DNA of 64,000 nt from Enterobacter hormaechei subsp. hoffmannii (GCF_001729745.1 NZ_CP017186.1:2852001-2916000); one strand, 5' to 3'; shown: positions 1-9,264, counted from the first letter of the stretch. The notes: generated by a model from the sequence alone, not told the origin. Made by a program: numbers and translations.

Positions 1-821
1 CAAATGGTCTGAACGACTTCAATATTTTTCTTCTCGTTATGGCCGCCAATATTATAGGTTTCGCCCGGCTTACCCGTGGTCAGAACCGTATACAGTGCAC
101 GAGCATGATCTTCAACGTATAACCAGTCACGGATTTGATCGCCCTTACCGTAAATCGGCAATGGTTTATTATCCAGCGCATTAAGGATAACAAGAGGGAT
201 CAGCTTTTCAGGAAAGTGGTATGGGCCATAATTATTCGAACAATTTGTCACAATCCCAGGTAAACCATAGGTGCGTATCCAGGCTCGAACTAAATGGTCG
301 CTGGACGCTTTTGACGCTGAGTAAGGGCTGCTTGGCTGGTACGCTGTGTTCTCGGTAAACAGCGGTAACGGGGTGGAATCAGAATGTTCATCGGGATGAG
401 GCAGATCGCCGTAAACCTCATCAGTTGAAATGTGATGGAAACGGAAAGTAGATTTTGCTGTCTCATCCAGTGAAGACCAGTAAGCACGGCTCGTTTCTAA
501 CAGGTTATACGTGCCAACAATATTGGTTTCAATAAACGCAGCGGGACCGGTAATAGAACGGTCGACATGGCTCTCGGCAGCCAGGTGCATTACCGCATCA
601 GGCTGATGGGTAGCAAAAATACGCGCCATTGCCTCTTTATCACATATATCGGCATGCTCAAAAACATAGCGCTCGCTATCGCTTACTTCACGCAAGGATT
701 CCAGATTACCGGCATAGGTCAATTTATCAACGTTAACAACGCTATCCCGAGTATTGCTAATAATATGTCGGATAACCGCGGAACCGATAAAACCGGCACC
801 GCCAGTAACTAGAATTTTCAC
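1..821 (-). CDS. rfbB: dTDP-glucose 4,6-dehydratase RfbB (RmlB), 3' end cut by window
   Basis: Converts dTDP-glucose to dTDP-4-keto-6-deoxyglucose, the second step of dTDP-L-rhamnose synthesis in the cytoplasm. The visible 273 codons begin with the NAD-binding Rossmann motif GGAGFIG (residues 7-13), carry the catalytic TDE triad (133-135) and the YSASK motif (Tyr167, Lys171), all placed as in E. coli RmlB (about 360 aa). The start is GTG at 821; the only nearby upstream ATG (833) runs into TAG after two codons. A GGAA ribosome-binding sequence lies just before the GTG. It lies 89 bp downstream of gnd with the gnd terminator between, so its promoter must lie within gnd or it depends on read-through. 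The last quarter of the protein lies outside the window. Confidence 0.95.
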   Translation of the reverse strand, partial: MKILVTGGAGFIGSAVIRHIISNTRDSVVNVDKLTYAGNLESLREVSDSERYVFEHADICDKEAMARIFATHQPDAVMHLAAESHVDRSITGPAAFIETNIVGTYNLLETSRAYWSSLDETAKSTFRFHHISTDEVYGDLPHPDEHSDSTPLPLFTENTAYQPSSPYSASKASSDHLVRAWIRTYGLPGIVTNCSNNYGPYHFPEKLIPLVILNALDNKPLPIYGKGDQIRDWLYVEDHARALYTVLTTGKPGETYNIGGHNEKKNIEVVQTI

Positions 822-861
822 GCAATCTATTCCATTAAACAGTAGGTGGATCGGGTAAGAT

Positions 862-889
862 AAAAAAGCCCGGTATCGCTACCGGGCTT
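862..889 (-). terminator. Rho-independent terminator after gnd
   Basis: A perfect 10-bp stem (866-875 with 880-889) has a four-base loop and, read on the minus strand, is followed by a run of T (862-867). It sits 21 bp beyond the gnd stop codon and 41 bp before the rfbB start, so it separates gnd from the rhamnose genes unless it is read through. Confidence 0.85.
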
Positions 890-910
890 GATGGCATGGC
901 TAACCGTATA

Positions 911-2317
911 TTAATCCAGCCATTCGGTGTGGAACACACCTTCTTTATCCGTACGCTTATAAGTATGCGCACCGAAGTAGTCACGCTGTGCCTGAATCAG
1001 GTTCGCTGGCAGAACGGCAGCACGATAGCTGTCGTAGTACGCCACCGCAGCGGAGAAGGTTGGAACCGGGATACCATTCTGCACCGCGTACGCAACAACA
1101 TCACGCAGCGCCTGCTGATATTCGTCTGCAATCTGCTTGAAGTAAGGCGCCAGCAGAAGGTTGGCGATACCCGCATTTTCAGCATAGGCATCGGTGATTT
1201 TTTGCAGGAACTGGGCGCGAATGATACAGCCGGCACGGAAGATCTTCGCAATCTCACCGTAGTTCTGATCCCAGTTGTTCTCGTCTGAAGCTGCACGCAG
1301 CTGAGAGAAGCCCTGCGCGTAAGAGACGATTTTACCCAGGTACAGTGCACGACGGACTTTTTCAACGAATTCAGCTTTGTCACCAGCTGGTTTAGCCTGC
1401 GGGCCGGACAACACTTTGGATGCCGCAACGCGCTGCTCTTTCAGAGAAGAGATATAACGTGCAAATACGGATTCGGTGATCAGAGATAATGGCTCACCCA
1501 GATCCAGAGAGCTCTGGCTGGTCCATTTACCGGTACCTTTGTTCGCCGCTTCATCCAGAATCACATCAACCAGGTATTTACCCTCTTCATCTTTCTTGGT
1601 GAAGATATCTTTGGTGATGTCGATCAGGTAGCTGTTCAGCTCGCCTTTGTTCCACTCGGTGAAGGTCTTTGCGAGCTCCTCGTTGGAGAGATTCAGACCG
1701 CCCTTCAGCAGAGAGTAGGCTTCAGCAATCAGCTGCATATCGCCGTATTCAATGCCGTTGTGAACCATTTTCACGTAATGACCAGCGCCATCAGGACCGA
1801 TATAGGTCACGCACGGCTCGCCGTCTTCAGCTACGGCTGCGATTTTAGTCAGGATTGGCGCAACCAATTCGTACGCTTCTTTCTGACCGCCAGGCATGAT
1901 TGATGGACCTTTCAGAGCGCCCTCTTCACCACCGGATACGCCGGTACCAATGAAGTTGAAACCTTCAGCAGACAGTTCACGGTTACGACGAATGGTGTCC
2001 TGGAAGAAGGTGTTGCCACCATCAATAATGATGTCGCCTTTATCCAGATACGGTTTCAGTGAATCGATAGCTGCATCGGTACCTGCGCCCGCTTTCACCA
2101 TTAACAGGATACGACGAGGTGTTTCGAGAGACTCAACGAACTCTTTAACCGTATAGAAAGGAACCAGTTTCTTGCCTGGATTCTCAGCGATGACTTCTTC
2201 GGTCTTATCACGAGAGCGGTTGAAAATGGAGACGGTATAACCACGACTTTCGATGTTAAGCGCTAGATTGCGCCCCATCACCGCCATACCGATAACGCCG
2301 ATCTGTTGTTTGGACAT
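911..2317 (-). CDS. gnd: 6-phosphogluconate dehydrogenase, decarboxylating
   Basis: Oxidative pentose phosphate pathway enzyme: 6-phosphogluconate + NADP+ gives ribulose 5-phosphate, CO2 and NADPH. It is 468 aa, exactly the E. coli length. The N-terminal Rossmann motif is [11 protein letters not shown] (residues 7-17); the substrate and catalytic segment [11 protein letters not shown] lies near residues 183-193; the C-terminal tail [16 protein letters not shown], which reaches into the partner subunit in the dimer, is intact. Its ATG is preceded by a good AGGAGCAC ribosome-binding site. As usual in enterics it closes the polymorphic galF-gnd O-antigen interval. It has its own promoter and terminator, so it is a housekeeping gene beside the surface-polysaccharide locus. 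Confidence 0.98.
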   Translation of the reverse strand: MSKQQIGVIGMAVMGRNLALNIESRGYTVSIFNRSRDKTEEVIAENPGKKLVPFYTVKEFVESLETPRRILLMVKAGAGTDAAIDSLKPYLDKGDIIIDGGNTFFQDTIRRNRELSAEGFNFIGTGVSGGEEGALKGPSIMPGGQKEAYELVAPILTKIAAVAEDGEPCVTYIGPDGAGHYVKMVHNGIEYGDMQLIAEAYSLLKGGLNLSNEELAKTFTEWNKGELNSYLIDITKDIFTKKDEEGKYLVDVILDEAANKGTGKWTSQSSLDLGEPLSLITESVFARYISSLKEQRVAASKVLSGPQAKPAGDKAEFVEKVRRALYLGKIVSYAQGFSQLRAASDENNWDQNYGEIAKIFRAGCIIRAQFLQKITDAYAENAGIANLLLAPYFKQIADEYQQALRDVVAYAVQNGIPVPTFSAAVAYYDSYRAAVLPANLIQAQRDYFGAHTYKRTDKEGVFHTEWLD

Positions 2318-2373
2318 TTAGTGCTCCTGTCAGGTGATTCGCTGTAACTACTGCATTAAAATGAAACTCATAG

Positions 2374-2403
2374 CATATAAATTAATTAATTTCGTAGTGT
2401 CAA
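2374..2403 (-). promoter_or_regulatory. Predicted sigma-70 promoter of gnd
   Basis: On the minus strand a perfect -35 TTGACA (2398-2403) is followed after 18 bp by TATATG (2374-2379). It lies about 55 bp upstream of the gnd ATG, in the gap after the last O-antigen gene. This fits the growth-rate controlled gnd promoter known in E. coli. The -10 choice is uncertain. Confidence 0.6.
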
Positions 2404-2445
2404 TCAAGAACTTCTTGAGTCTCTTTGTAAAAATAATATTTCCCA

Positions 2446-3261
2446 TTATTTGGTGGCACGCATATATGAATAAATATCCCTAAGAATACTTAATGGTAAA
2501 AGACGAACAAAGACCCTTAACGCCAAGGTAATTAAACCATTATACCATCGAACAATTTTCAGTTTATTTTTTAAATGAAAAAGTTGAATTTCACTTTTTA
2601 TATAGGCAGTTCCCTTACGCCTTTTAATCATTCCGTCCCCACCGCGTACCTTAACTAAAACATCCGATAAGTTCTGGACTATTCTTCCACTCGCCAATAC
2701 TCTTAACCAAAGATTGTAGTCTTCCATAAACAAATGATGTTGGTAACCACCTACTTCTTGTATTATTGATTTTTTAAACATAACCGTCATATGATTAAAG
2801 GGATTCCTTTTCTTAGCAAAAGCTAATATATCTGCATAATTTTCCGGAGTTTTCCTTATGCCTTTAACAATAGTCATGGATTCGTCGTATTCTTCTATGG
2901 CACCGCCTAATAATTGCAGATTAACATTTTCATTAAATTTACTTAATTGCAATGAAAAACGGTTTTGTTCGCATATATCATCGGTGTCCATGCGAGCCAC
3001 TAGGTCATTAGAACAATATTGCAAACCAATATTCAATGCAGAACCGAGACCAACATTTTCTTTGATATTTACTGTCTTAATAGGTAATTTTTCACTCCAC
3101 ATTGCAATTTCATTATTTAACTTATCTGAAATCGGTCCATCGATCACGATAATTATTTCATTTGCAGGAGAAGTTTGTTTTGCGAGGCTATCTAGACAAC
3201 TTCTTAAATATTCTACTTTCTCGCGACTATAGATAGACATTAAGACAGAAAAATCAGTCAT
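2446..3261 (-). CDS. GT2 family glycosyltransferase (AmsE-like), O-antigen locus
   Basis: Probable cytoplasmic-face glycosyltransferase that adds one sugar to the growing lipid-linked O unit. At 271 aa it has a GT-A fold pattern: N-terminal FSVLMSIY, metal-binding MDTDD (residues 91-95), NPFNHMTVMF (153-162) and the acceptor-side MEDYNLW motif (179-185), which together resemble amylovoran/colanic acid transferases of the AmsE type. A hydrophobic stretch near the C-terminus (about 243-262) may attach it to the membrane. It is the last gene of the O-antigen block and overlaps the preceding gene by 8 bp. The base composition is AT-rich, unlike gnd. Donor and acceptor sugars cannot be read from the sequence. 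Confidence 0.85.
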   Translation of the reverse strand: MTDFSVLMSIYSREKVEYLRSCLDSLAKQTSPANEIIIVIDGPISDKLNNEIAMWSEKLPIKTVNIKENVGLGSALNIGLQYCSNDLVARMDTDDICEQNRFSLQLSKFNENVNLQLLGGAIEEYDESMTIVKGIRKTPENYADILAFAKKRNPFNHMTVMFKKSIIQEVGGYQHHLFMEDYNLWLRVLASGRIVQNLSDVLVKVRGGDGMIKRRKGTAYIKSEIQLFHLKNKLKIVRWYNGLITLALRVFVRLLPLSILRDIYSYMRATK

Positions 3262-4120
3262 TCACAAAGTCCTTACCATTTATTTCATGATGCTTATTGA
3301 GAAAAATTATAAGCTCTTCTTCATTCATCGAAAACTTTCTCCCCCAAAACCTATCCAAAGGGAAGTCCTCATCATGTTTCAAATATAGTGGATTTTTAGA
3401 GCCAGTCCATTTTATATAAAACAAATTGTCGGAAACTATTTCTTTCTTCCAAATTGAATTAGCAATAAGCGTATGAAAAAAAACCTCATCAGCACATACG
3501 CTTTTATCCATTTTACTTATTTTTTTGTCGATATTACTGTTGAGTAACCAAGAAACGGTTTCTCTCTTTAATGTAAACCAAGGAGAGCCTTTATAAATTT
3601 TCTGACCATGAAAAGTAGTATTTTTTATACCAAAAAAGGCTAATAAAAAACCTAAAAAGAGAGATAACTTACGTATTAAAACTTTCTTAGAAAAGATTGA
3701 GGAATTAACAAATAAGTTTAAGTTCTCGACTCTAAATCTCATTTTTTCTTGATTGGAATAGCTTATTAGATTTTTGTTTTTATTATTAACTTCAGCAATA
3801 AAAAGAGATAAATTTTTCAATGGAAAGCATTCGCCACTTATATGAGTGAAATATTTATTCTCACAAATTTTGAACGACTCTTTGAGTAGTGCGTAAATGG
3901 CTTTTAGTTGAGAATAATGTCCCCAAAAAATTTTTTGCCTGTCTTCAAGAACTGTGATCTTGGTTAGTTTTTCATCCTGAACGAAATTTTTTATAGCTTG
4001 ATAAATATCTTCATATTTAGCATCTACATGAATATAGACATTACCATGCTCATTTAAAAGTTTACATAATGTGGCAAACTGGACAGTAAATTTATGGGTT
4101 TGAATAAGAAAAGCATGCAT
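3254..4120 (-). CDS. GT14 (core-2/I-branching type) glycosyltransferase, O-antigen locus
   Basis: A 288-aa protein with the signatures of the 'Branch' family (GT14): HVDAK (residues 31-35), WGHYSQLKA (66-74), HISGECFPLK (93-102) and GSPWFTLKRE (178-187). Family members transfer GlcNAc, xylose or related sugars with inverted stereochemistry, often making branches; that role is inferred here. There is no signal peptide. A hydrophobic segment near 150-165 could be a membrane-associating helix. It sits between two GT2 genes with 11 bp to the one upstream and an 8-bp overlap downstream, so it is translated as part of the O-antigen operon. AT-rich composition suggests lateral origin. Confidence 0.8.
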   Translation of the reverse strand: MHAFLIQTHKFTVQFATLCKLLNEHGNVYIHVDAKYEDIYQAIKNFVQDEKLTKITVLEDRQKIFWGHYSQLKAIYALLKESFKICENKYFTHISGECFPLKNLSLFIAEVNNKNKNLISYSNQEKMRFRVENLNLFVNSSIFSKKVLIRKLSLFLGFLLAFFGIKNTTFHGQKIYKGSPWFTLKRETVSWLLNSNIDKKISKMDKSVCADEVFFHTLIANSIWKKEIVSDNLFYIKWTGSKNPLYLKHDEDFPLDRFWGRKFSMNEEELIIFLNKHHEINGKDFVND

Positions 4121-4131
4121 AGTTTTTCTCG

Positions 4132-5013
4132 TTACGCGTATTTATAAAATTTTTTGATTATTTTACCAGGAATCAAACACAACACTGAGGCTTTTAAACT
4201 GAAATTGTTGATAAGTGATAAAAAACCATATTTGATCTTATCTTTTTCAGAACTAGATGAAGCTGAAATGGCCACTCGAAGATAGATATTAGCTTTGAAT
4301 GCGCGTTTAAGTTTTCCATCAATGTATTGATTATACTTATTTAAGAGGTAATTACCTGCTTCAAGATATCTACAATAATTGGAACTAATTTGTTTTCCGT
4401 CTTCATGAACAGTGTACAGAACACCATAATCATGATCATTCAAGACTTTTGACAAGGAAGACATTCGAATCCAAAGGTCGTAATCTTGCAGACATTTAAG
4501 ATTAACATCAAACCGCCCCGCGCTTTCAAATATCTCTTTTCGAATTAGTGCACGAGACGTCGAACCGATCAGATTACCTGATTTTAGGAGGTCTGATTGT
4601 GTAACAACATCTGATTTGCACTTAACTTTCCTAGAAATTTTTGTCAGGTTCTTACTGCTAACAATATCAACACCTGTAAAAACTATGCCGACATCTGGAT
4701 TTTTGTTTATCAAATCGAGCCTTTTTTTAAAGGTATGAGGATAAAAGGCATCATCATCATCTAATAAAAAAATTAAATTTGTTTCGGCCGTATCGATACC
4801 AAGATTTCTGGAATAGTTGGCACCTTTAGAAGCTTTGTTATTTATTATAATATATTTTATAGAAGTAGGTGGCAGGTCTTGTTCAGCAATCTCTATACCA
4901 CCATCATTAACAATTACAATATCATATGGTAAGATACTAGAATTAACGATACTTTGAACAGCTCTTAATAAGTATGATTTTCTATCTTTAGTGGTTATTA
5001 CAACAGTAAACAT
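4132..5013 (-). CDS. GT2 family glycosyltransferase, O-antigen locus
   Basis: About 293 aa. The N-terminus reads MFTVVITTKDRKSYLLRAV, a classic start of the GT2 fold, followed by nucleotide-binding IVNDGG (about 34-39), SKGANYSRNLGI and the metal-binding DDDD run (85-88), and later the LQDYDLWIRM motif. I chose ATG 5013; an in-frame ATG at 5028 would add MRLKK and has no better ribosome-binding site. Either start lies inside the end of wzy (26- or 41-bp overlap), implying translational coupling. It probably adds one sugar of the O unit at the inner face of the membrane; the sugar is unknown. Confidence 0.82.
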   Translation of the reverse strand: MFTVVITTKDRKSYLLRAVQSIVNSSILPYDIVIVNDGGIEIAEQDLPPTSIKYIIINNKASKGANYSRNLGIDTAETNLIFLLDDDDAFYPHTFKKRLDLINKNPDVGIVFTGVDIVSSKNLTKISRKVKCKSDVVTQSDLLKSGNLIGSTSRALIRKEIFESAGRFDVNLKCLQDYDLWIRMSSLSKVLNDHDYGVLYTVHEDGKQISSNYCRYLEAGNYLLNKYNQYIDGKLKRAFKANIYLRVAISASSSSEKDKIKYGFLSLINNFSLKASVLCLIPGKIIKKFYKYA

Positions 5014-6163
5014 TTTCTTTAATCTCATTTTTTTCAGTAGTTAAAGCATTATAACTGACCACACCTAAAAGAAAAAATACTACACTACTACTCGCAAAAT
5101 CATTCGAAATCATCCAACTCATAAATGAATAGCAAAACAAAACAATTGCGAACAAACTAAATTCACAGTAATTTCTCTTACATTTGTTTATAGCCTTAGA
5201 TAGTATATAAACAATGTAAAACATAAATAAAAAACAACCAATCAAGCCAGAATTTAATGCAATTTCAAGTAAAATATTATGTGGATAAGGTTCAGTTATA
5301 TAGTTCGTGTAATTACCATAGCCTATACCAAATGGATTGTCTAAAATAATCTTAATACACTGGGAGTATAGTTCGTATCTACTATCATTACTAAATTGCT
5401 CCATACTTTGCATTTTATTTATGAAATAACCACTTAGGTTATTAATTATAAACGGCAAGGATAATAAGACAATCAAACCAAATATTGATAGTAGTAATAT
5501 TACTTTTTTCGCAGAAATATGTTTCCTGAAAATAACCATAAGTATAGCGCATAGTAATAGAGGTAGAAATATAGCGGTTCTACTCCCCGCAAATAAAATA
5601 TTATAAAAAATAAAGAGAATTAAAAGAAGTCTTGATAAGTTACGCTCACTATTGACATTAAAACTTTTAAATAAATACCATGTTACTACAGTTGCCAAAG
5701 GCAAAGTAAAATTCAAATGATTATACTCAATACCATCGGAATAATTAATTAGTCCCATGAGATTAGCGCAAGAAAGAAGTATGGCCCATATGGTCATAAA
5801 TATAACACAATATTTTTTTACAAAACTTCCACCTAGTACAATTCCAAATATAAATGCTAAGTTAACAGAAATTACGCGAATCAATGTTTCAAGAGAAAAT
5901 GCTGAATTTAAAAAATAAATATATTGAATACTAAAAAAAAAGCATATGTATATAATTGCTAAAACTTTATTGAAATTTACTTTTATTCTTCTTTTAAATC
6001 CCAGAAGAAGAAGCAATAAACAACATATAAAAAATGGGACTAAGTTTATTAATGCCGATTTATATATAAATTTTAGGCTTGGATTCATCACATACGCAAA
6101 AAATGCAAAAGATGCTATTATCGCGTAAATACTATTTGTGTTATTAAAGGATTTTATTTGCAT
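4988..6163 (-). CDS. wzy: O-antigen polymerase Wzy
   Basis: A 391-aa polytopic membrane protein with about ten or more predicted membrane segments. It carries the landmarks of the Wzy/WaaL superfamily: a GSRT sequence (193-196) opening a membrane helix, then a large periplasmic loop containing NPFGIGYGNY (about 273-282) and a PHN..LE motif. Position next to wzx inside the galF-gnd interval supports Wzy rather than the WaaL ligase, which is encoded elsewhere in enterics. It would join O units at the periplasmic face by block transfer. Its start overlaps wzx by 20 bp and its end overlaps the next glycosyltransferase. Strongly AT-rich. Confidence 0.85.
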   Translation of the reverse strand: MQIKSFNNTNSIYAIIASFAFFAYVMNPSLKFIYKSALINLVPFFICCLLLLLLGFKRRIKVNFNKVLAIIYICFFFSIQYIYFLNSAFSLETLIRVISVNLAFIFGIVLGGSFVKKYCVIFMTIWAILLSCANLMGLINYSDGIEYNHLNFTLPLATVVTWYLFKSFNVNSERNLSRLLLILFIFYNILFAGSRTAIFLPLLLCAILMVIFRKHISAKKVILLLSIFGLIVLLSLPFIINNLSGYFINKMQSMEQFSNDSRYELYSQCIKIILDNPFGIGYGNYTNYITEPYPHNILLEIALNSGLIGCFLFMFYIVYILSKAINKCKRNYCEFSLFAIVLFCYSFMSWMISNDFASSSVVFFLLGVVSYNALTTEKNEIKENVYCCNNH

Positions 6164-7415
6164 ATCTCACCAAAAATACTGGATTGACTCCACGGAATAA
6201 TGAAGCAATAAATGGCCAATCTTTTTTGTAAACAAAATAACCGAAATTCGCAATCATGTAACCGCTAGCAGTGCTCAGTGCTACCAAATAAATATTTTTA
6301 TACACAACTACGGCGATCAATGTCAACATAACATTTATTATTGATGCAATGAAAGTTTTATTTAATTCTGCTGCATAATTGCGTTGAATTATCAGGTGTT
6401 TCCCAGAAATTGGCCCAAGAAAAACAAATATTAAGCTTGCAATATGTATTAAAAAAAGATTATAAGCTGAAGTATATTCTTCGGAAAAAAACATGTAAAA
6501 GATTTCTTTTCCAAAGAATACTGTTACAAGTACTATTAAGATATAAATAAAAGTGATACCTCCAGCTATAAAGGAAAGTAATTCATAATAATCAGCTTTA
6601 TTTTGTATCCATTTTTTTGATAAATTTGCAAAAAAAGTACTAACTACTATTGCTGATATAAATACTAATGGAGTAGCTAATCTTGTTGATGCATAAAATT
6701 CCCCAGCTTCTTTATCGCCAAGTACTGCACCAATTATGATAATATCTAACTGTGTAAATAAACTAATGACTATCGTTGAAAGAGCAAGCTTATAATTTAT
6801 CTTTAATAAAACTAACGATTTTTTATAATTAAAACGGAATCCTAAAAGCTTTAACTTATCAAAAAAGATAAAATACATGAAAAAGGTAAGGAAGTCAGTT
6901 AAAAAGTATGAAACAGCTACCCAAAAGACATCAAGTTTTTGAACGACACAATACAATCTGAAGCCATTTATTAATGTCAAAGAAAAGAATTTTGAAATTG
7001 CATAATCTTTAAATCTCCCCTGACCTTCAACAAAATTATAATAAATATCGAGGCTAAAGAAAAATTTCCCTAGCAAAAAAGGAATAGCAAGAATTAAAAG
7101 ATTGGGCTTTATTATATAAATAAGCAAAAAAGATATAACTAAAAATACAATATAGCCACAAAAGCGAAGCGAAATACTATCCTTGAACTTTCCTGAAATT
7201 AGATTGTAATTGTTTGATCTGCTTACAAAATTTGAAAAAACTGGACCTATACCTAAAGTAGTTAAAAAACTTAACAACATGCATAAATTTATTAAAAACC
7301 CTATTTTCCCTTGTTCAGTGGGACCCAAATAATTTATAATAGCTATTCCAATTGTTAGATTTAATAAAAGCTCATATATTTTAGGCGTAAAAGACCAAAA
7401 GAACTGATATTTCAT
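6144..7415 (-). CDS. wzx: O-antigen flippase Wzx
   Basis: A 423-aa protein composed almost entirely of hydrophobic helices (about 12), of the MATE-like polysaccharide transporter type. It would move undecaprenyl-PP-linked O units from the cytoplasmic to the periplasmic side of the inner membrane. Support: early YLGPTEQGKIGF segment typical of Wzx proteins near residues 29-40, length in the usual 400-450 range, and the neighbouring wzy. It is separate from the colanic acid flippase WzxC at 14582-16060, to which it shows no obvious similarity. It starts 2 bp after the upstream glycosyltransferase and overlaps wzy. AT-rich. Confidence 0.88.
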   Translation of the reverse strand: MKYQFFWSFTPKIYELLLNLTIGIAIINYLGPTEQGKIGFLINLCMLLSFLTTLGIGPVFSNFVSRSNNYNLISGKFKDSISLRFCGYIVFLVISFLLIYIIKPNLLILAIPFLLGKFFFSLDIYYNFVEGQGRFKDYAISKFFSLTLINGFRLYCVVQKLDVFWVAVSYFLTDFLTFFMYFIFFDKLKLLGFRFNYKKSLVLLKINYKLALSTIVISLFTQLDIIIIGAVLGDKEAGEFYASTRLATPLVFISAIVVSTFFANLSKKWIQNKADYYELLSFIAGGITFIYILIVLVTVFFGKEIFYMFFSEEYTSAYNLFLIHIASLIFVFLGPISGKHLIIQRNYAAELNKTFIASIINVMLTLIAVVVYKNIYLVALSTASGYMIANFGYFVYKKDWPFIASLFRGVNPVFLVRYANKIL

Positions 7416-7417
7416 AA

Positions 7418-8161
7418 TTAATCTCTAACTAATTTGAAAATTTTTCTAATTATTTTTAATGCTTTCTTTGGTAGTAGTTTTTTTAAGTAATAATATTTTT
7501 CATGCGGATTGTTTTTACTTAATATATGGGCATCCCATCCTATATGTTCGACAGCGCTTTCATCTAGTAACGCCATGTTCATTCCTAATCGAAGAAAATG
7601 CTCACTTATTTCTCTCTCATGGCCTATATTGGAGAAGGCTATAACTTTTTCTTTATAGTCACTCGTACGTCTAAGCCCGGGATTGAAAGAATAACCGCCC
7701 CATACTTCTTTATCCCGCCCCTTAATTTTATGGAAAATAATTTGATTCTTAGTTGAGCATTTTTCCATCAGCTCAAGAAAACAATTTACAGATACATCTT
7801 TTTCCCAGTCACGAAGCGAAACCATTGATATATCTGGATACTCCATTAGTATTTCTAAAGAATCTTCAACAAATCCATTTCTGTAGAAAAACCAATCGTC
7901 TTCGCAATGGAAAATATAATCGCTAGTTACAGTTTTATAGGCTTTGTCGATACTTTTGATTTGTCCTAGATTTTTTTCATTAATGATTATAATGAATTCG
8001 TCTCCATATTTTTTTTCGATTTCTTTGATTACGTTATTTTTACCCGAATCTTCAATTATGATTTTTTGATCAAACTTGTATTTATCACATAAGGATTTTA
8101 TGGTGTGATCCAAAAGATCCAATCTTCCACAACTTGTGATGACCAAACTAACCGTATTCAT
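7418..8161 (-). CDS. GT2-like glycosyltransferase, first gene of the O-antigen operon
   Basis: 247 aa with a GT-A start (NTVSLVITSCGRLDLL), IIIEDSG near residues 34-40 and an HCEDDW motif (85-90) in the place of the DxD metal site. The C-terminal end is lysine-rich (KKLLPKKALKIIRKIFK), suggesting contact with the membrane surface. It is the first gene after the JUMPStart leader and is followed at 2 bp by wzx. Its sugar specificity is unknown. With three further transferases and a WecA-started primer, a repeat unit of up to five sugars would be expected; that count is an inference. Confidence 0.8.
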   Translation of the reverse strand: MNTVSLVITSCGRLDLLDHTIKSLCDKYKFDQKIIIEDSGKNNVIKEIEKKYGDEFIIIINEKNLGQIKSIDKAYKTVTSDYIFHCEDDWFFYRNGFVEDSLEILMEYPDISMVSLRDWEKDVSVNCFLELMEKCSTKNQIIFHKIKGRDKEVWGGYSFNPGLRRTSDYKEKVIAFSNIGHEREISEHFLRLGMNMALLDESAVEHIGWDAHILSKNNPHEKYYYLKKLLPKKALKIIRKIFKLVRD

Positions 8162-8181
8162 TCATTCCTCACTGAATATCA

Positions 8182-8220
8182 CACGCTACCGCCCCTGGCT
8201 TGATAGCTACCAGAGTGCGA
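8182..8220 (-). promoter_or_regulatory. JUMPStart element with ops site, O-antigen operon leader
   Basis: Read on the minus strand this matches the enteric JUMPStart sequence, ending in the ops core GGCGGTAGCGTG (8182-8193). It lies 21 bp upstream of the first glycosyltransferase gene. In E. coli the ops core pauses RNA polymerase and loads the antiterminator RfaH, which is needed to transcribe long polysaccharide operons. The exact 12-base core is visible here; RfaH dependence is inferred from the family. Confidence 0.93.
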
Positions 8221-8284
8221 CTTACATTATAAAACTCATGCAATACATTAGATGTAGATACTAATAAATGGCCAATATGCCCAT

Positions 8285-8290
8285 ATTATA
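8285..8290 (-). promoter_or_regulatory. Possible -10 element of the O-antigen operon promoter
   Basis: A perfect minus-strand TATAAT lies in the 209-bp galF to O-antigen gap, about 65 bp upstream of the JUMPStart element. No good -35 sequence is spaced correctly, so the call is weak. The rest of this gap is AT-rich untranslated leader. Confidence 0.35.
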
Positions 8291-8370
8291 CTAGGTAATA
8301 AGCCTTAAATTTTAAAAGTGAACATTTCAAAATTGACCTGTCCACTTGATGAAATTTAAACCAATGTTAT

Positions 8371-9264
8371 TTATTCATGTAAAAGGTTTTCAATGCACTT
8401 CCTGAACTTCGCCCCTTCCTTCAGGTTACGCAGACCGTAGTTCACAAAAGCCTGCATATACCCCATTTTCTTACCGCAGTCATAGCTGTCGCCGGTCATC
8501 AGCATAGCATCAACCGACTGCTTTTTCCCCAGCTCAGCAATCGCATCGGTCAGCTGGATACGCTCCCAGGCACCCGGCTTAGTTTTTTCCAGTTCGGCCC
8601 AGATATCCGCATTCAGCACATAACGGCCGACGGCCATCAGGTCAGAGTCCAGGGTCTGCGGCTGATCGGGTTTTTCGATAAACTCAACGATCCGGCTCAC
8701 CTGCCCTTCCGTCTCCAGCGGCTCTTTAGTCTGAATAACAGAGTACTCAGAGAGATCGCCCTTCATACGTTTCGCCAGCACCTGGCTGCGACCCGTCTCG
8801 TTGAAGCGTGCGACCATTGCCGCCAGGTTGTAACGCAGCGGATCGGCAGAGGCGGTATCAATGATGATATCGGGTAGAACCACGATGAACGGGTTATCAC
8901 CCACCACCGGCCGCGCGCACAGAATCGAGTGGCCCAGACCCAGCGGCTGCGCCTGGCGCACGTTCATGATGGTCACGCCAGGAGGACAAATAGACTGAAC
9001 TTCTGCCAGAAGCTGACGCTTAACACGCTGCTCAAGCAGCGCTTCGAGTTCATAAGAGGTGTCGAAGTGGTTCTCGACGGCGTTCTTAGAAGAGTGCGTC
9101 ACCAGAACGATTTCTTTAATCCCAGCAGCAACAATCTCGTCGACGATGTATTGAATCATCGGCTTGTCAACGATCGGCAGCATCTCTTTTGGAATGGCTT
9201 TTGTGGCGGGCAACATGTGCATGCCCAGACCCGCTACCGGTATAACTGCTTTCAAATTGGTCAT
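8371..9264 (-). CDS. galF: GalF, UTP-glucose-1-phosphate uridylyltransferase-like subunit
   Basis: 297 aa, the same length as E. coli GalF. It is the GalU paralogue thought to modulate UDP-glucose pyrophosphorylase activity rather than being fully active itself. The sequence shows why: the GalU nucleotide motif GLGTRMLP reads GLGMHMLP (residues 12-19), replacing Thr-Arg with Met-His, while [12 protein letters not shown] is kept. I use ATG 9264 (MTNLKAVIP); an in-frame ATG at 9276 would add MEDK but E. coli GalF begins at MTNLK. It marks the left border of the O-antigen locus; the O-antigen leader begins right after its stop. Confidence 0.95.
   Translation of the reverse strand: MTNLKAVIPVAGLGMHMLPATKAIPKEMLPIVDKPMIQYIVDEIVAAGIKEIVLVTHSSKNAVENHFDTSYELEALLEQRVKRQLLAEVQSICPPGVTIMNVRQAQPLGLGHSILCARPVVGDNPFIVVLPDIIIDTASADPLRYNLAAMVARFNETGRSQVLAKRMKGDLSEYSVIQTKEPLETEGQVSRIVEFIEKPDQPQTLDSDLMAVGRYVLNADIWAELEKTKPGAWERIQLTDAIAELGKKQSVDAMLMTGDSYDCGKKMGYMQAFVNYGLRNLKEGAKFRKCIENLLHE

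Noticed and set aside
2404-2418. Possible terminator at the end of the O-antigen operon
   Set aside because: The TCAAGAA/TTCTTGA inverted repeat leaves almost no loop and has no T run, so it is not a convincing terminator.
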